From: Aeromicrobium ginsengisoli
Lineage (GTDB): Bacteria > Actinomycetota > Actinomycetes > Propionibacteriales > Nocardioidaceae
Assembly: GCF_004134905.2 (NCBI RefSeq)
Contig: NZ_SDPQ02000002.1
Span: 1,225,451 to 1,289,450 of the forward strand
Direction: 5' to 3'
DNA length: 64,000 nt
Shown: positions 1-10,198 of the stretch, piece after piece
How the letters are laid out: every line of letters starts with the position of its first letter
How positions within the stretch are numbered: the first letter of the stretch is position 1
Program-made: the position numbers and the translations under genes
Notes under the pieces: generated by a model
Told to the model about the DNA's origin: nothing
What the model saw: only the letters and a program-made list of their open reading frames with translations
The model's database searches: none

Positions 1-311
1 CGATCGGGCGCCAGGGATCCGTCGACGCGGTCGGCGAGCGTGCCGCCGGTGGCGAAGTCCATGACGAAGAACGGCTGGCCCTCGTGCGTGCCGACGTCGT
101 ACACCCGGACGACGCGATCACTGCTGAGTCGCCGCAGCAGCCTGGCCTCGTCGAGGAACCGCTCCCGTACGTCCACCTGGTGCGCCCAGTTCTCGGCGAG
201 CACCTTGACGGCGACGGTGATCTCAAGCTCGGTGTCGAACCCCTGCCACACTGTCGCGAACGCACCCGAGCCGTGGATGCGATCCAGGCGGTAGCGTCCG
301 ATGTGCTTCAT
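1..311 (-). CDS. Serine/threonine protein kinase, N-terminal part (cut by window edge)
   Basis: Only the first 103 codons are inside the window. The reading frame runs leftward from ATG at 311. The visible N-lobe has a glycine-rich loop (HGSGAFATVWQG), the ATP-binding lysine in VAVKVL, an alpha-C glutamate region (FLDEARLLRRL) and the hinge start FFVMDFATGG. This is the usual order of a PknB-type bacterial Hanks kinase that phosphorylates Ser/Thr residues of cytosolic or membrane targets. It is divergent from the sigma-factor gene that starts about 37 bases away, so the two may share a control region. The catalytic loop and any membrane or sensor domain lie outside the window, so activity and topology cannot be judged. 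Confidence 0.9.
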   Translation of the reverse strand, partial: MKHIGRYRLDRIHGSGAFATVWQGFDTELEITVAVKVLAENWAHQVDVRERFLDEARLLRRLSSDRVVRVYDVGTHEGQPFFVMDFATGGTLADRVDGSLAPD

Positions 312-348
312 CACCGAAAGTATGGACGACGCACAGGAAGCGGTGAGC

Positions 349-927
349 ATGGACACGAGCGGGTGGGACGAACTCGTCGCGCGGGCACGCGCCAGCGAGG
401 CGTACGCCATGGACGACCTGCTCGCCGCCGTACGCCCGCTGGTCCTGCGGCGGTGCGCGAAGTTCCTGCCCTATCGGCAGGACGCCGAGGAGGCGACGCA
501 GGAGGCGCTCATGACGATCGCCACGCGCCTCGACGACTTCACCGGCCGCGGCTCGTTCGCCGGCTGGGTCACCGTGATCGCCACGAACGCGGCACGGATG
601 ACCTATCGCTCGATGCGCCGCCGTTTCGCCGACACCACCACCGACGTGATCAGCGATCCGCCCGACCCCCGCACCACGAGCGTCATCGCGGGAACCCGCC
701 TCGACCTGCTCGACGCTCTCGAACAGCTCGAGCGCGACCACCCGGCCGCCGTTCAGGCGTTCGTGCTGCGCGACCTTGGCGCCCTCCCGTACGACGAGAT
801 CGCCGCGCTCACCGAGACTCCGGTCGGCACGGTCAAGGCGCGCATCCACACCGCCCGCCGCCACATCCGCCAGACGTTGGAGCCGTCGGCGGCAACTATT
901 TCCGCACTTCGTGCATCTGATCTGTGA
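349..927 (+). CDS. ECF-type RNA polymerase sigma factor
   Basis: A 192-residue sigma-70 family protein of extracytoplasmic-function size. Region 2 is seen in LLAAVRPLVLRRCAKFL, followed by the DAEEATQEALMTI core-binding segment and the GSFAGWVTVIATNAA helix. Region 4 is the helix-turn-helix LPYDEIAALTETPVGTVKARIHTARRHI near the C-terminus. It should recruit RNA polymerase to a small regulon. The start at 349 was chosen because AGGAAG lies eight bases upstream; an in-frame ATG at 322 lacks a usable ribosome-binding site. It is divergent from a kinase gene and followed 27 bases later by a secreted protein that may be co-transcribed. No anti-sigma gene is recognisable next to it. Confidence 0.9.
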   Translation: MDTSGWDELVARARASEAYAMDDLLAAVRPLVLRRCAKFLPYRQDAEEATQEALMTIATRLDDFTGRGSFAGWVTVIATNAARMTYRSMRRRFADTTTDVISDPPDPRTTSVIAGTRLDLLDALEQLERDHPAAVQAFVLRDLGALPYDEIAALTETPVGTVKARIHTARRHIRQTLEPSAATISALRASDL

Positions 928-954
928 CCAGTCGTCCATGATCGGAGCCACACC

Positions 955-1608
955 ATGATGAAGAACCAGATCGCCGCCCTCGTGCTGGGCGTCAGCGTCG
1001 CAGGCGGCATTGGCGCCGGGGTGCTGGCCAACGCGCTCACGACCAACACCCCGGCGGCCGCGGCCAACGACGACAAGGCGACGGACAAGCCGACGTACAA
1101 GACCATCGCGACGCCGCCCACGAATGCCACGCCGGCCTCGCTCAAGGACATGGTCATCGCGCCCGGCCGCATCGGGGACGTGCGCGTCGGCATGACCAAG
1201 AAGGAGGCGATGGAGACCGGCCGGTTCGACGCCGACGCCCCGGCGCCGGTCGACGGCTGCCCCGTCCGGCCGCTGACGTGGAAGAAGGCGTATGGCGACC
1301 TGATTGACGTGGCAACGCTCGGCAACGGCGAGATCTCCTCGATCGGCATCCGGGACAAGGCGCCGCGCACGAAGGACGGGCTCGGTGTCGGCAGCACGTA
1401 CGGCGAGGTCCGCGCTGCGATCGAGGACGGCAAGCCGGTCGAGGCGGGCTACCTCCAGTCCGGCCTCTACGAGTACAACCTGCAGAACGGCGGCTGGATC
1501 GGCTACCTCTTCGACGCGTCGGTGGACCAGCTCAAGGACAGCGATCCGGTGACCTTCGTCGAGATCACCAAGAATGCCCAGCCCGGACTCATGCGCGACG
1601 GTTGCTGA
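955..1608 (+). CDS. Exported hypothetical protein downstream of the sigma factor
   Basis: A 217-residue protein of unknown function. Residues 1-30 form a positively charged start and a hydrophobic stretch (IAALVLGVSVAGGIGAGVLA), either a signal peptide or an N-terminal anchor. It is followed by a Thr/Ala/Pro-rich linker to about residue 60 and a folded domain. The domain contains IGDVRVGMTKKEAM and GVGSTYGEVRAAI, a repeated V/I-G-(x)n-T-x-x-E-(V/A) pattern often seen in small secreted actinobacterial proteins. A Cys near residue 101 and a C-terminal Cys could form a disulfide outside the cell. It begins 27 bases after the ECF sigma gene, so co-expression is likely. There is no zinc-finger anti-sigma motif, so it is not an obvious anti-sigma factor. 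Confidence 0.7.
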   Translation: MMKNQIAALVLGVSVAGGIGAGVLANALTTNTPAAAANDDKATDKPTYKTIATPPTNATPASLKDMVIAPGRIGDVRVGMTKKEAMETGRFDADAPAPVDGCPVRPLTWKKAYGDLIDVATLGNGEISSIGIRDKAPRTKDGLGVGSTYGEVRAAIEDGKPVEAGYLQSGLYEYNLQNGGWIGYLFDASVDQLKDSDPVTFVEITKNAQPGLMRDGC

Positions 1609-1708
1609 CCGGCTGACGACGTATTTCCCTGTGATGACGGTCATCTTTCCCCGCGATGACGGGCATCCCGGGGTGACGGGGTGTCCGTGAGGGCCCTATC
1701 CTGACCCG

Positions 1709-2452
1709 ATGCTGCACATTCGCTTGGGGGAGCACCGCGCGGTGGATCCGATGGTCGACGACCTCGGCCGGACGTTCGTCGGCTACCGATATGGGATGTC
1801 CGACGCCGAGATGTACGAAGCCAACCGTGGCTGTTGGCGGCTGGGGCCGGGGGCGCAGGACGAGCGCTTCGCGATCTTCAGCTATGACGGCGTCGTCCGC
1901 CAGGCTCTGGAGATCTCGAGCGTCGAGGCGGCGCCCAAGCGCTCGATGCGCAGCATCATCTACGGTCGCGTGCTCGCCAAGGGCAACCCGATCTATGACA
2001 CCTACGTCAACCAGCCCGCCCCGGAGTCGCTCGGCCGCAACCCCATCTCGTACCTCCCCGACAAGCCGCCCGCCGAAGACGTGCTGAACGCACGCTTCTC
2101 CGGCGTCACCGAGAGCCGGGCGGTCGAGATCATCGCGATGAGCTTCGTGTGTGGTCAGTACGCCGTCGACGGCTGGATCGTCGAGGACGTCAGCGCCCTC
2201 GGCCTCGGGTGGGACATCACCGCGACCAAGGGGCCGCGCGTACGCCACATCGAGGTCAAGGGCGTCTCGGGGCCGATCCCCAAGGTTCTGATCACCCAGG
2301 CCGAGCTGCAGGCCGCCGGACACGACCTCGACTGGGTGTTGTCGGTGGTCACCAATGCGTTGACCAGCCCGACCGCCCGCGAGTACCACCCGGGCGACAT
2401 CCGCAAGTTCGCCGTCCCGCTGGCGTACGAGGCGGACCTGCGCGGCGCTTAG
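1709..2452 (+). CDS. DUF3883/NOV-C-like domain protein
   Basis: A 247-residue cytosolic protein. The C-terminal third has the pattern GLGWDITATKGPRVRHIEVKG followed by ITQAEL and the DLDWVLSVV strand. This matches the DUF3883 (protein NO VEIN C-terminal) fold, which is related to PD-(D/E)xK nucleases: D in GWDI and E-V-K in IEVKG occupy the catalytic-like positions. The N-terminal half (GYRYGMSDAEMYEANRGCWRLG) resembles the small-molecule or nucleic-acid recognition parts found next to restriction-like domains. The ATG has TATCCT exactly six bases upstream, so it is probably translated from a leaderless transcript. The 3' end overlaps the opposing gene by four bases. Its role is unknown; a nucleic-acid-related function is a guess from the fold. 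Confidence 0.7.
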   Translation: MLHIRLGEHRAVDPMVDDLGRTFVGYRYGMSDAEMYEANRGCWRLGPGAQDERFAIFSYDGVVRQALEISSVEAAPKRSMRSIIYGRVLAKGNPIYDTYVNQPAPESLGRNPISYLPDKPPAEDVLNARFSGVTESRAVEIIAMSFVCGQYAVDGWIVEDVSALGLGWDITATKGPRVRHIEVKGVSGPIPKVLITQAELQAAGHDLDWVLSVVTNALTSPTAREYHPGDIRKFAVPLAYEADLRGA

Positions 2453-3192
2453 GCGACGTCCATGCCGACGGCGCGCAGCCTCGCGCGTACGTCCTCCAGC
2501 AGGCGGGTGGGGAATTCCGACGTGCGCCGGCAGCGCTCCACGAGGTAGACGATCTTGTTGAGTCGCGGGCCGGGCATCTCGAGGCCGCGGGACGCCAGCG
2601 CCGGGCGCAGCACGTTGCGGTCGAACGCCCCGTCGCTGTGCTCGTCGGTGCCGCGCCACAGGGCGAACGCCCGCTTGAGCTCGCCGTGGGCGACGACCCC
2701 GTGCTCCGGTGACAGCGCCACGGCGATCGCGGCGACCAGCCAGGCGTCATCGTGCTGCAGCGAGTCGACGCCGAGCTGCACGGTGCCCGAGCCGCCGGGC
2801 TGCTGCGCGGGCAGCTCGAACTCGACGACGGCGGCGAAGGTGAGGTCGGGATAGCGCAGCTCGATGCGGGTGCCGCTGTGGGTCAGCGAGATCTTCTGGC
2901 CCGGCGCCGGAGTCGTGGACTCGCCGGTCGGGCCGGTGAGCTCGACGACCGCACCGTTGGCGCGCTGCCCGCGATGCACGACGGGCTCTCCGGCGGTCGC
3001 GGTGATGACCAGCGCGGGGTCGCTGACATATGGGAGCCGCACGAAGACGTACGCCGACCCGTCGATGTTCTCGGCGACGAGCGGGCGTTGCTCCGGCAGG
3101 TTCATCCGCCGTGCCAGCACGAACGCGGAGCCCGGCGCGAGCTGCGCCTCGCCCGCGTGCTGCTCGCCGGCCGACCAGGCGATGTGCAGCAC
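2449..3192 (-). CDS. Hypothetical protein next to the FHA/kinase genes
   Basis: A 247-residue protein that I do not recognise. The GTG at 3192 was chosen because GAAGGAG ends five bases upstream. A longer frame would run to an ATG at 3264 inside the start of the divergent FHA gene. Residues 1-140 are beta-rich (ALVITATAGEPVVHRG, GTRIELRYPDLTFAAVVEFEL), compatible with an FHA-like or jelly-roll fold. The last 90 residues are helical (DDAWLVAAIAVALSP, LKRAFALWRG, RLNKIVYLVERC) and resemble a winged-helix tail. It is divergent from the FHA-domain gene with 70 bases between starts, which suggests a shared role in the kinase signalling block. Neither catalytic residues nor membrane segments are evident. 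Confidence 0.7.
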   Translation of the reverse strand: MLHIAWSAGEQHAGEAQLAPGSAFVLARRMNLPEQRPLVAENIDGSAYVFVRLPYVSDPALVITATAGEPVVHRGQRANGAVVELTGPTGESTTPAPGQKISLTHSGTRIELRYPDLTFAAVVEFELPAQQPGGSGTVQLGVDSLQHDDAWLVAAIAVALSPEHGVVAHGELKRAFALWRGTDEHSDGAFDRNVLRPALASRGLEMPGPRLNKIVYLVERCRRTSEFPTRLLEDVRARLRAVGMDVA

Positions 3193-3262
3193 CGGAGCTC
3201 CTTCGTGGAATGCGTTCCGCCGCGGCTCGACCTCAGTGGCGCGCGACCCTGAAGATGATGCC

Positions 3263-4234
3263 ATGTATGGGACTCTGTCGGCGCTCGCCTCCAACCTGTT
3301 GATCCTCGTCCTCTTCGTCGTGGTGATCTGGGTCGGCCTGCGGATCGCCCAGAGCATCTTCGGCGTCGAGTCCAAGCGCGCTGCGGCCGGTGAGGTCGCC
3401 GCGAAGCTCGTGTCGTACCCCACCGGCTCCGCTGCGGTACTGCGCCGCCGGTTCGTACGCGCGCTGACCGGGCAGCACGTCGTGATGCCGAGCGGAGAGC
3501 GCCTGGCGTTCGCCGAGCTGACCGTACGCGTGGCGCCGGAGGACCTGGAGAAGCTCGACCCGGACGGCGACCTGGAGCGGCTCGGCGACGACGGGGCGAA
3601 GCTCTATCTGGCGCACGCCGAACGATGCGGCTGGGCGGTGCCGGACGAGGTCACGGTCGTCGTCGAGGTCGACCCCGGCCTGCGGTCCGGCTGGGTGCCC
3701 CCGGCGCGGGGGAGCGGCCGCGCTGAGCCTGCCGCCGCAGCGCCGTTGCGTACGCCCGTGGGGTGGGAGGTCGTGCCGGATGACCTGCCGGTGGTGTCGA
3801 GGCCGGCCGTCGTCGCAGCGCCTGCACCTGCACAGAGGCCAGACCCCGAGGCGACGATGAACTTCCCCGCGCTCGTGCCCGACCTCGAGGACACCGCGCC
3901 GACCATGAACGTCGCGGCGGGCTTGAGCCTGGAGCGGAACGGCCGGGCGACCCCGATCCCGCTCGGCGGCACGGTGCTCGGCCGCCTGCCGGAGAGCCCG
4001 GTGCGCTTCGAGGAGCCCGAGGTGTCGTACCGCCACGCTGCGATCCGTCGCAACGGCACCCAGTGGCAGGTCAAGGACCTGGGCAGCACCAACGGCACGA
4101 CGGTCGACGGCCAGCGCATCGACGACTGGACTGACGTGCGTACCGGATCGGTCATCGCTCTCGCCGGCGTACGCGTGACCGCCGTGACCGACACGTCGGG
4201 AACCGTGCATCTGCAGGGTCTGACCAGTCACTAG
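3263..4234 (+). CDS. FHA-domain membrane-anchored protein
   Basis: A 323-residue protein with an N-terminal transmembrane segment (ASNLLILVLFVVVIWVGL) and a middle domain (about residues 35-130) with RRRFVRALTGQHVVMPSG and LTVRVAPEDLEKL, the pattern of the FhaA-type N-terminal domain. A Pro/Ala-rich linker follows, then a C-terminal FHA domain. FHA domains bind phosphothreonine; the binding residues are visible in LGRLPESPVRF, SYRHAAIRR and LGSTNGTTVDG. TMN repeats in the linker (EATMNF, APTMNV) are plausible phosphothreonine sites. It sits directly upstream of a Ser/Thr kinase and should be a phospho-reader or substrate of these kinases at the membrane. The start codon overlaps an ATG of the opposite strand. 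Confidence 0.88.
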   Translation: MYGTLSALASNLLILVLFVVVIWVGLRIAQSIFGVESKRAAAGEVAAKLVSYPTGSAAVLRRRFVRALTGQHVVMPSGERLAFAELTVRVAPEDLEKLDPDGDLERLGDDGAKLYLAHAERCGWAVPDEVTVVVEVDPGLRSGWVPPARGSGRAEPAAAAPLRTPVGWEVVPDDLPVVSRPAVVAAPAPAQRPDPEATMNFPALVPDLEDTAPTMNVAAGLSLERNGRATPIPLGGTVLGRLPESPVRFEEPEVSYRHAAIRRNGTQWQVKDLGSTNGTTVDGQRIDDWTDVRTGSVIALAGVRVTAVTDTSGTVHLQGLTSH

Positions 4235-4302
4235 GGACAATGGACCTGCACGTCGTACCGTCATGGGAAGCGTCTCGTCGACCTGGAGCAGGAGGATCTT
4301 GG

Positions 4303-5811
<1,509 letters not shown>

Positions 5812-5892
5812 CCGCCGTCCGACACCGCCGAACGCACCTGACGGATGCGGCGCGCCGCCTAGACTGAGCAGCGCCACCACCCGGGGGAGACC

Positions 5893-7149
5893 ATGTTCAA
5901 GCTCATCAGCGTCCTCGTCTCGCTGGCCGCCCTCATCGGCCCAGCGCAGGCCGACATCGTCAGCGACGCGCACTCGTACTCGAACCAGACGCCCTACGGC
6001 GATCCGGCGACGACGAAGATCAGGACGCCGCCGCCCAACTACGAGGCGTTCTTCATCGAGAACGTCGGCCGGCACGGCTCACGCAGCCAGACCAACAGCG
6101 ACAGCGAGAAGCGCGCGCTCGCGGTGTGGAACGCGGCCGCCAAGAAGGGTCAGCTGACGACCGCCGGCAAGCTGTTCGACGACGACCTCAAGGCGTTCCA
6201 GGCCGCCGAGACCACGATCGGCTACGGGCACCTCAGCACGATCGGGCGCGCCGAGTGGGCAGGGATCGGCCGGCGTACCGCGGCGAACTATCACGACCTC
6301 CTCACCAAGGCCGCGGCCGACGGTGACGACATCCGGTTCCGGACGACCAGCATCTATCGCACCCAGCAGAGCGCAACAGCGCTGCGCGGCGGGCTCAAGG
6401 CCGCGATCCCCGGCCTCGACCTCAAGGACCGCACGACCGACGACCGGATGCTCATCACCAACGGTGCGACGGCGAAGGGCAACGCCGCGATCGCCAGCGT
6501 GCTGCGCCGCTCCGACGTCCGGACCGCGGCACGGCACGTGCTGCGCAGGCTCTACACCGCGTCGTACGTCGACAGCCTCAGCGATCCGGTCGGCAAGGCG
6601 CTCGACATCTACGGCATGTACGCCCTGGCCGCCGGCATGCACGACGACACCGACGTGACGTTCAGCCGCTACGTGCCGCTGACGGACGCGCACTACCTGG
6701 GCTTCGCCAAGGACGCGCAGAACTTCTACCGCTACGGGCCCGGCGTCAAGGGCGAGACCAGCTCGTACCAGCAGGCCAGGCCGATCCTGACGGACTTCTT
6801 CAGCCAGCTCGACAAGCGCATCGCCGGCGGCAGCACCGCGGCGGTCTTCCGCCTGGCCCATGGCGAGACAACGATGCCGTTCGCGGCGCTGACCCGCCTG
6901 CCGGGCAGCACCAAGCAGGCGTCCGCGAGCACCCCCTACTCGTACGGCAACAACTCGTGGCGCGGCTATGTCGCCGGACGCATGGCCGGAAACATCGAGT
7001 GGGTCGCCTATCGCAATCCCAAGAGCGGGGGCGTGCTGGTCACACTGCGCTACAACGAGCAGCCCGTACGGCTCAACAGCTCGTGCACGCCATCGGACCT
7101 CGACCCCTACTTCTACCGCGTCTCGGCGCTCAAGCGCTGCCTGCTCTGA
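5893..7149 (+). CDS. Secreted histidine acid phosphatase, MINPP/phytase-like
   Basis: A 418-residue exported protein with a signal peptide (residues 1-20, LISVLVSLAALIGPAQA). The histidine acid phosphatase active site is seen as FIENVGRHGSRS at about residue 57, whose His is the phospho-acceptor. The C-terminal proton-donor motif is AHGETTMPF at about residue 320. The spacing and the IGYGHLSTIGRAEW segment fit the multiple inositol polyphosphate phosphatase (MINPP) branch, which removes phosphate from inositol phosphates such as phytate. It should act outside the membrane to release phosphate. GGGGGAG lies just upstream of the ATG and a TAGACT -10 lies about 25 bases further. The next gene starts three bases after the stop. 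Confidence 0.88.
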   Translation: MFKLISVLVSLAALIGPAQADIVSDAHSYSNQTPYGDPATTKIRTPPPNYEAFFIENVGRHGSRSQTNSDSEKRALAVWNAAAKKGQLTTAGKLFDDDLKAFQAAETTIGYGHLSTIGRAEWAGIGRRTAANYHDLLTKAAADGDDIRFRTTSIYRTQQSATALRGGLKAAIPGLDLKDRTTDDRMLITNGATAKGNAAIASVLRRSDVRTAARHVLRRLYTASYVDSLSDPVGKALDIYGMYALAAGMHDDTDVTFSRYVPLTDAHYLGFAKDAQNFYRYGPGVKGETSSYQQARPILTDFFSQLDKRIAGGSTAAVFRLAHGETTMPFAALTRLPGSTKQASASTPYSYGNNSWRGYVAGRMAGNIEWVAYRNPKSGGVLVTLRYNEQPVRLNSSCTPSDLDPYFYRVSALKRCLL

Positions 7150-7152
7150 ACC

Positions 7153-7488
7153 ATGACGTCCGAGGTGGTGATCGACGAGCGGCTCGCGTACGCGATCGAG
7201 CACCGGCGGCAGCTGGAGATCCGGTACGTCGTCGGGCCGCAGTCGCGCGGGCCGAGGGTGGTCAATCCGCACGTGGTGTTCACCGCCTCGACGGGGGCAC
7301 TGTCACTGCACGCGGTCCAGGTCTCGGGGTTCTCGTCGTCCGGGCTCAGCGCGCCAGGGTGGCGCTCGTTCGACCTGGCGCGGGTGTGGGTCATCAAGCT
7401 CCTGGACAGCACGTTCGAGGTCGACGACGAGCTCAACCTCGCGAACGACGAGCTCTACACCGAGATCCATCTCGCCGTCAGCCGGTGA
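7153..7488 (+). CDS. Small WYL-like domain protein
   Basis: A 111-residue protein whose body matches a stand-alone WYL-type beta domain. IEHRRQLEIRYVVG at residues 15-28 is the common entry (helix, then I-x-Y), followed by RVVNPHVVF, TGALSLHAVQVSG, WRSFDLARVWVIKLLDSTFE. In full-length regulators this domain senses ligands, often nucleotides or nucleic-acid ends, behind an HTH; no HTH is present here. It begins three bases after the phosphatase stop and is likely translationally coupled to it. It converges on the SNF2 helicase gene with 11 bases between stops. Function unknown. Confidence 0.65.
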   Translation: MTSEVVIDERLAYAIEHRRQLEIRYVVGPQSRGPRVVNPHVVFTASTGALSLHAVQVSGFSSSGLSAPGWRSFDLARVWVIKLLDSTFEVDDELNLANDELYTEIHLAVSR

Positions 7489-7499
7489 GCTGACGCAGC

Positions 7500-10091
7500 C
7501 TACTTCCGCAGGCGTACGAGGTCGGCCAGCGCGGCGTCGGAGAGCTCGGTGAGCGCGCCCTCGCCGCCGTTGACCACTGCGTCGGCGAGCGAGCGCTTGG
7601 ACCGGATGAGCTCGGCGATCGACTCCTCGATCGTGCCCTCGCTGATCAGGCGGTGCACCTGGACGTTCTTGGTCTGCCCGATGCGGTGGGCGCGGTCGGT
7701 GGCCTGGTCCTCGACGGCAGGGTTCCACCAGCGGTCGTAGTGGATGACGTGGTCGGCCTTGGTCAGGTTGAGGCCGACGCCGGCGGCCTTGAGCGACAGC
7801 ACGAACACCGGGATCTCGCCGCCCTGGAACTTGTGCACCATCTTCTCGCGCGCGCGTACGGTCGTGGCGCCGTGCAGGAACTGGTGGCCGATCTTCTTCT
7901 CCTCGAGGTGCCGCGTCAGCAGCCGGCCCATCTGGGCGTACTGCGTGAACACCAGCGTCGCGCCGTCCTCGGCGACGATCTCCTCGACCAGCTCGTCGAA
8001 CACGCCGAGCTTGCCTGAGCGCCCCGTGATGCGGCCGTCGGGCTCGCGGAGGAACTGCGCCGGGTGGTTGCAGATCTGCTTGAGCTGGGTCAACAGCTTG
8101 ACCACGAGGCCGCGGCGCTGGATGCCCTGCGCGTTCTCGATCTGCGCCATCGTGCTGCGGACGACCGCCTCGTAGAGCCCCACCTGTTCGCGGGTGAGGT
8201 TGATGCGGTGGTCGGTCTCGATCTTGGGTGGCAGCTCGGGCGCGATGCCGGGGTCGGACTTGCGGCGGCGCAGTACGAACGGCCGGATGAGCTGCGACAG
8301 CCCGGTGGCCTTGCCGGAGTCGCGGCGCGACTCGATCGCGCGCGACCAGGTGTTGCGGAACTGCTGGTACGTCCCCAGGAGGCCCGGCGTGGTCCAGTCG
8401 AGGATCGCCCAGAGCTCGCCGAGGTTGTTCTCGACGGGCGTACCGGTCAGGGCCAGCCGTGCCTTGGCCGGGATGCCGCGGATGGCTTGAGCCGTACGGG
8501 CGTGCGGGTTCTTGATGTTCTGCGCCTCGTCGGCGACGACCAGGCCCCAGCCCGGCTGGTGCTCGGACAGCTCGATCGCGTCGGAGCGCATCGTGGCGTA
8601 GGTCGTGACGAGGAATCCGTCCGTGACGCCGTCGAGGCGCCGCTTGGGGCCGTGATAGCGGCGTACGTTGACGCCCGGCGCGAACCGCTTGATCTCGCGC
8701 TCCCAGTTGCCGAGCACGGAGGCGGGGCACACGACGAGCGTCGGCGACGAGGAGATCGCGGTGCGCTGCAGGTGCAGGGCGATCAGCATGACGGTCTTGC
8801 CGAGGCCCATGTCGTCGGCGAGGATGCCGCCGAGCCCCAGGTCGACGAGCTGTGTCATCCAGCGCAGGCCTTGCAGCTGGTAGTCGCGCAGCGTGCCCTC
8901 GAGCCCGTCCGGCTGCACCGCCGGGGCGATGTCGCGGTCCTGCACGGCGAGTCGCTTGCGTACGTCCTCGAGCCAGCCGACCGTGTCGACCTCGGTCATC
9001 CGGCCGTCGATCTCGAGCTCGCCGGTGACCGTGGCCCGTAGCGCCTCGAGCGGCGAGATCTCGCGCGTACGCCGCTCGAGCACGCGCTGGAGGCGGGACT
9101 TGTCGACGAACACCCAGCGGTCGCGCAGGCGCAGCAGGCCCGTCTGCGAGCGGGCGAGCTGGTCGAGCTCGGCCGCCGAGAGCACGTCGTCGCCGAGTGC
9201 GACCTGCCAGTCGAACGAGAACAGCTGGCCCTGCGTGAACGCCGACGGGCGATCTGATCGCGGCGTCTCGTCACGGCGCACGACCGCGGACGTCGACAGC
9301 TCGCGGACGAGCTCAGGTGGCCAGCGGATCTCGATGCGGTTGGCCATCAGCGTCGGCGCGAGCGCGCGGTCGCCGAGGCGGGCCAGCTCGTCGGGGCTGA
9401 CAGTCGCTGCACCCCGGGTGTGCGGGTCGCGCAGCCGTTCGGCGGGGGACCACCACGGCTCGAGCCGGCGCAGCATCGCCGCGGTCGGCTCCTTGGCGTC
9501 CTGGGCGAGCGGGTGCGACGCGGTGCCGCCGAACATGTCGCCGGCGTCGAAGGCGGCCCACGACCCCGAGCGCGGCTGCACCCTCAGGCGTACGACAGCG
9601 GCTTGGTCGGCGGTCGGCCGTTCGAGGAACGACACCATCAGCGACCACGAGAACGTCGTCTCGCGCTGGCGCGGTTGCTTTGCCTGGGGCGACACGTAGG
9701 GCTGACGCTGCGGCGTCGACGCGGCGGCGGGCGCATCAACCGCGAGGGCCTTGAGGAACGCGTTGATCGTGGCCTGTCCGGCGCCGGCGTTGGGCCCGAT
9801 CGACGCGGCGGCGCTCTGCAGCTGGTTGAGCTCCGCGGCGTCGGGGGATCCCAGCGCGCCGCGGGCCATGATGCGCAGCGCGAGGATCGCCGGCGTCGCC
9901 CACGCGCGTACGGAGGGATCCGCGGACATGACGCGAATGCCCTGGCTCAGCGCGCCGATCGACTCGTTGGCCGTGGCCTCGTGGTCGCCGTCGGGGGCGT
10001 GGAAGACGAAGCGTGATTCAGCCGGATCCTCGTGCGCCACGAACTCCACGGGGAAGCGCAAAAGGCGGCGCAGATCCGTGGACGTGGGCAT
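7500..10091 (-). CDS. SNF2-family DNA/RNA-dependent ATPase (DEAD/DEAH helicase)
   Basis: A protein of about 863 residues with an N-terminal helicase-associated region and a C-terminal SNF2 motor. Motor motifs in order: ILADDMGLGKTVMLI (Walker A), LVVCPASVLGNW (Ia), VVADEAQNIKN (II, DEAQ instead of DEAH), LALTGTPVENNL (III), GATLVFTQYAQMGRLL (IV), LSLKAAGVGLNLT (V) and QATDRAHRIGQ (VI). It uses ATP to translocate on double-stranded nucleic acid; bacterial HepA/RapA-like and SWIM-less members serve in transcription recycling or repair. Start is uncertain: ATG 10091 and GTG 10109 both have a GGAGGG directly abutting them, which is too close. It converges with the WYL-like gene. Confidence 0.88.
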   Translation of the reverse strand: MPTSTDLRRLLRFPVEFVAHEDPAESRFVFHAPDGDHEATANESIGALSQGIRVMSADPSVRAWATPAILALRIMARGALGSPDAAELNQLQSAAASIGPNAGAGQATINAFLKALAVDAPAAASTPQRQPYVSPQAKQPRQRETTFSWSLMVSFLERPTADQAAVVRLRVQPRSGSWAAFDAGDMFGGTASHPLAQDAKEPTAAMLRRLEPWWSPAERLRDPHTRGAATVSPDELARLGDRALAPTLMANRIEIRWPPELVRELSTSAVVRRDETPRSDRPSAFTQGQLFSFDWQVALGDDVLSAAELDQLARSQTGLLRLRDRWVFVDKSRLQRVLERRTREISPLEALRATVTGELEIDGRMTEVDTVGWLEDVRKRLAVQDRDIAPAVQPDGLEGTLRDYQLQGLRWMTQLVDLGLGGILADDMGLGKTVMLIALHLQRTAISSSPTLVVCPASVLGNWEREIKRFAPGVNVRRYHGPKRRLDGVTDGFLVTTYATMRSDAIELSEHQPGWGLVVADEAQNIKNPHARTAQAIRGIPAKARLALTGTPVENNLGELWAILDWTTPGLLGTYQQFRNTWSRAIESRRDSGKATGLSQLIRPFVLRRRKSDPGIAPELPPKIETDHRINLTREQVGLYEAVVRSTMAQIENAQGIQRRGLVVKLLTQLKQICNHPAQFLREPDGRITGRSGKLGVFDELVEEIVAEDGATLVFTQYAQMGRLLTRHLEEKKIGHQFLHGATTVRAREKMVHKFQGGEIPVFVLSLKAAGVGLNLTKADHVIHYDRWWNPAVEDQATDRAHRIGQTKNVQVHRLISEGTIEESIAELIRSKRSLADAVVNGGEGALTELSDAALADLVRLRK

Positions 10092-10145
10092 CCCTCCATT
10101 GTCGCTCACCCCTCCAACTTGCCGTCATGGGGTCATCCGCTCGAC

Positions 10146-10193
10146 GTCCTGTCGACGGGCTCAAGGACCGGTCCTCGAGCCCGTCGAAAGGAC
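10146..10193. repeat. Dispersed palindromic repeat (48 bp)
   Basis: Two 24-base arms (10146-10169 and 10170-10193) are complementary except for two mismatches. The core is TCGACGGGCTCAAGGACC facing GGTCCTCGAGCCCGTCGA. The repeat lies between the helicase start and the phytase stop, both on the minus strand, so on transcripts it forms a strong hairpin at the end of the phytase message or in the helicase upstream region. The same sequence family is inside the kinase gene at 5154. Confidence 0.85.
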
Positions 10194-10198
10194 GAACC

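Noticed and set aside
301..348. Upstream ATGs at 301 and 322 for the sigma factor
   Set aside because: No properly spaced ribosome-binding site; 349 has AGGAAG eight bases upstream.
223..1644. Long minus-strand frame over the sigma factor and exported protein
   Set aside because: Arg/Val/Asp-rich shadow of the plus-strand genes in GC-rich DNA; no ribosome-binding site or domain.
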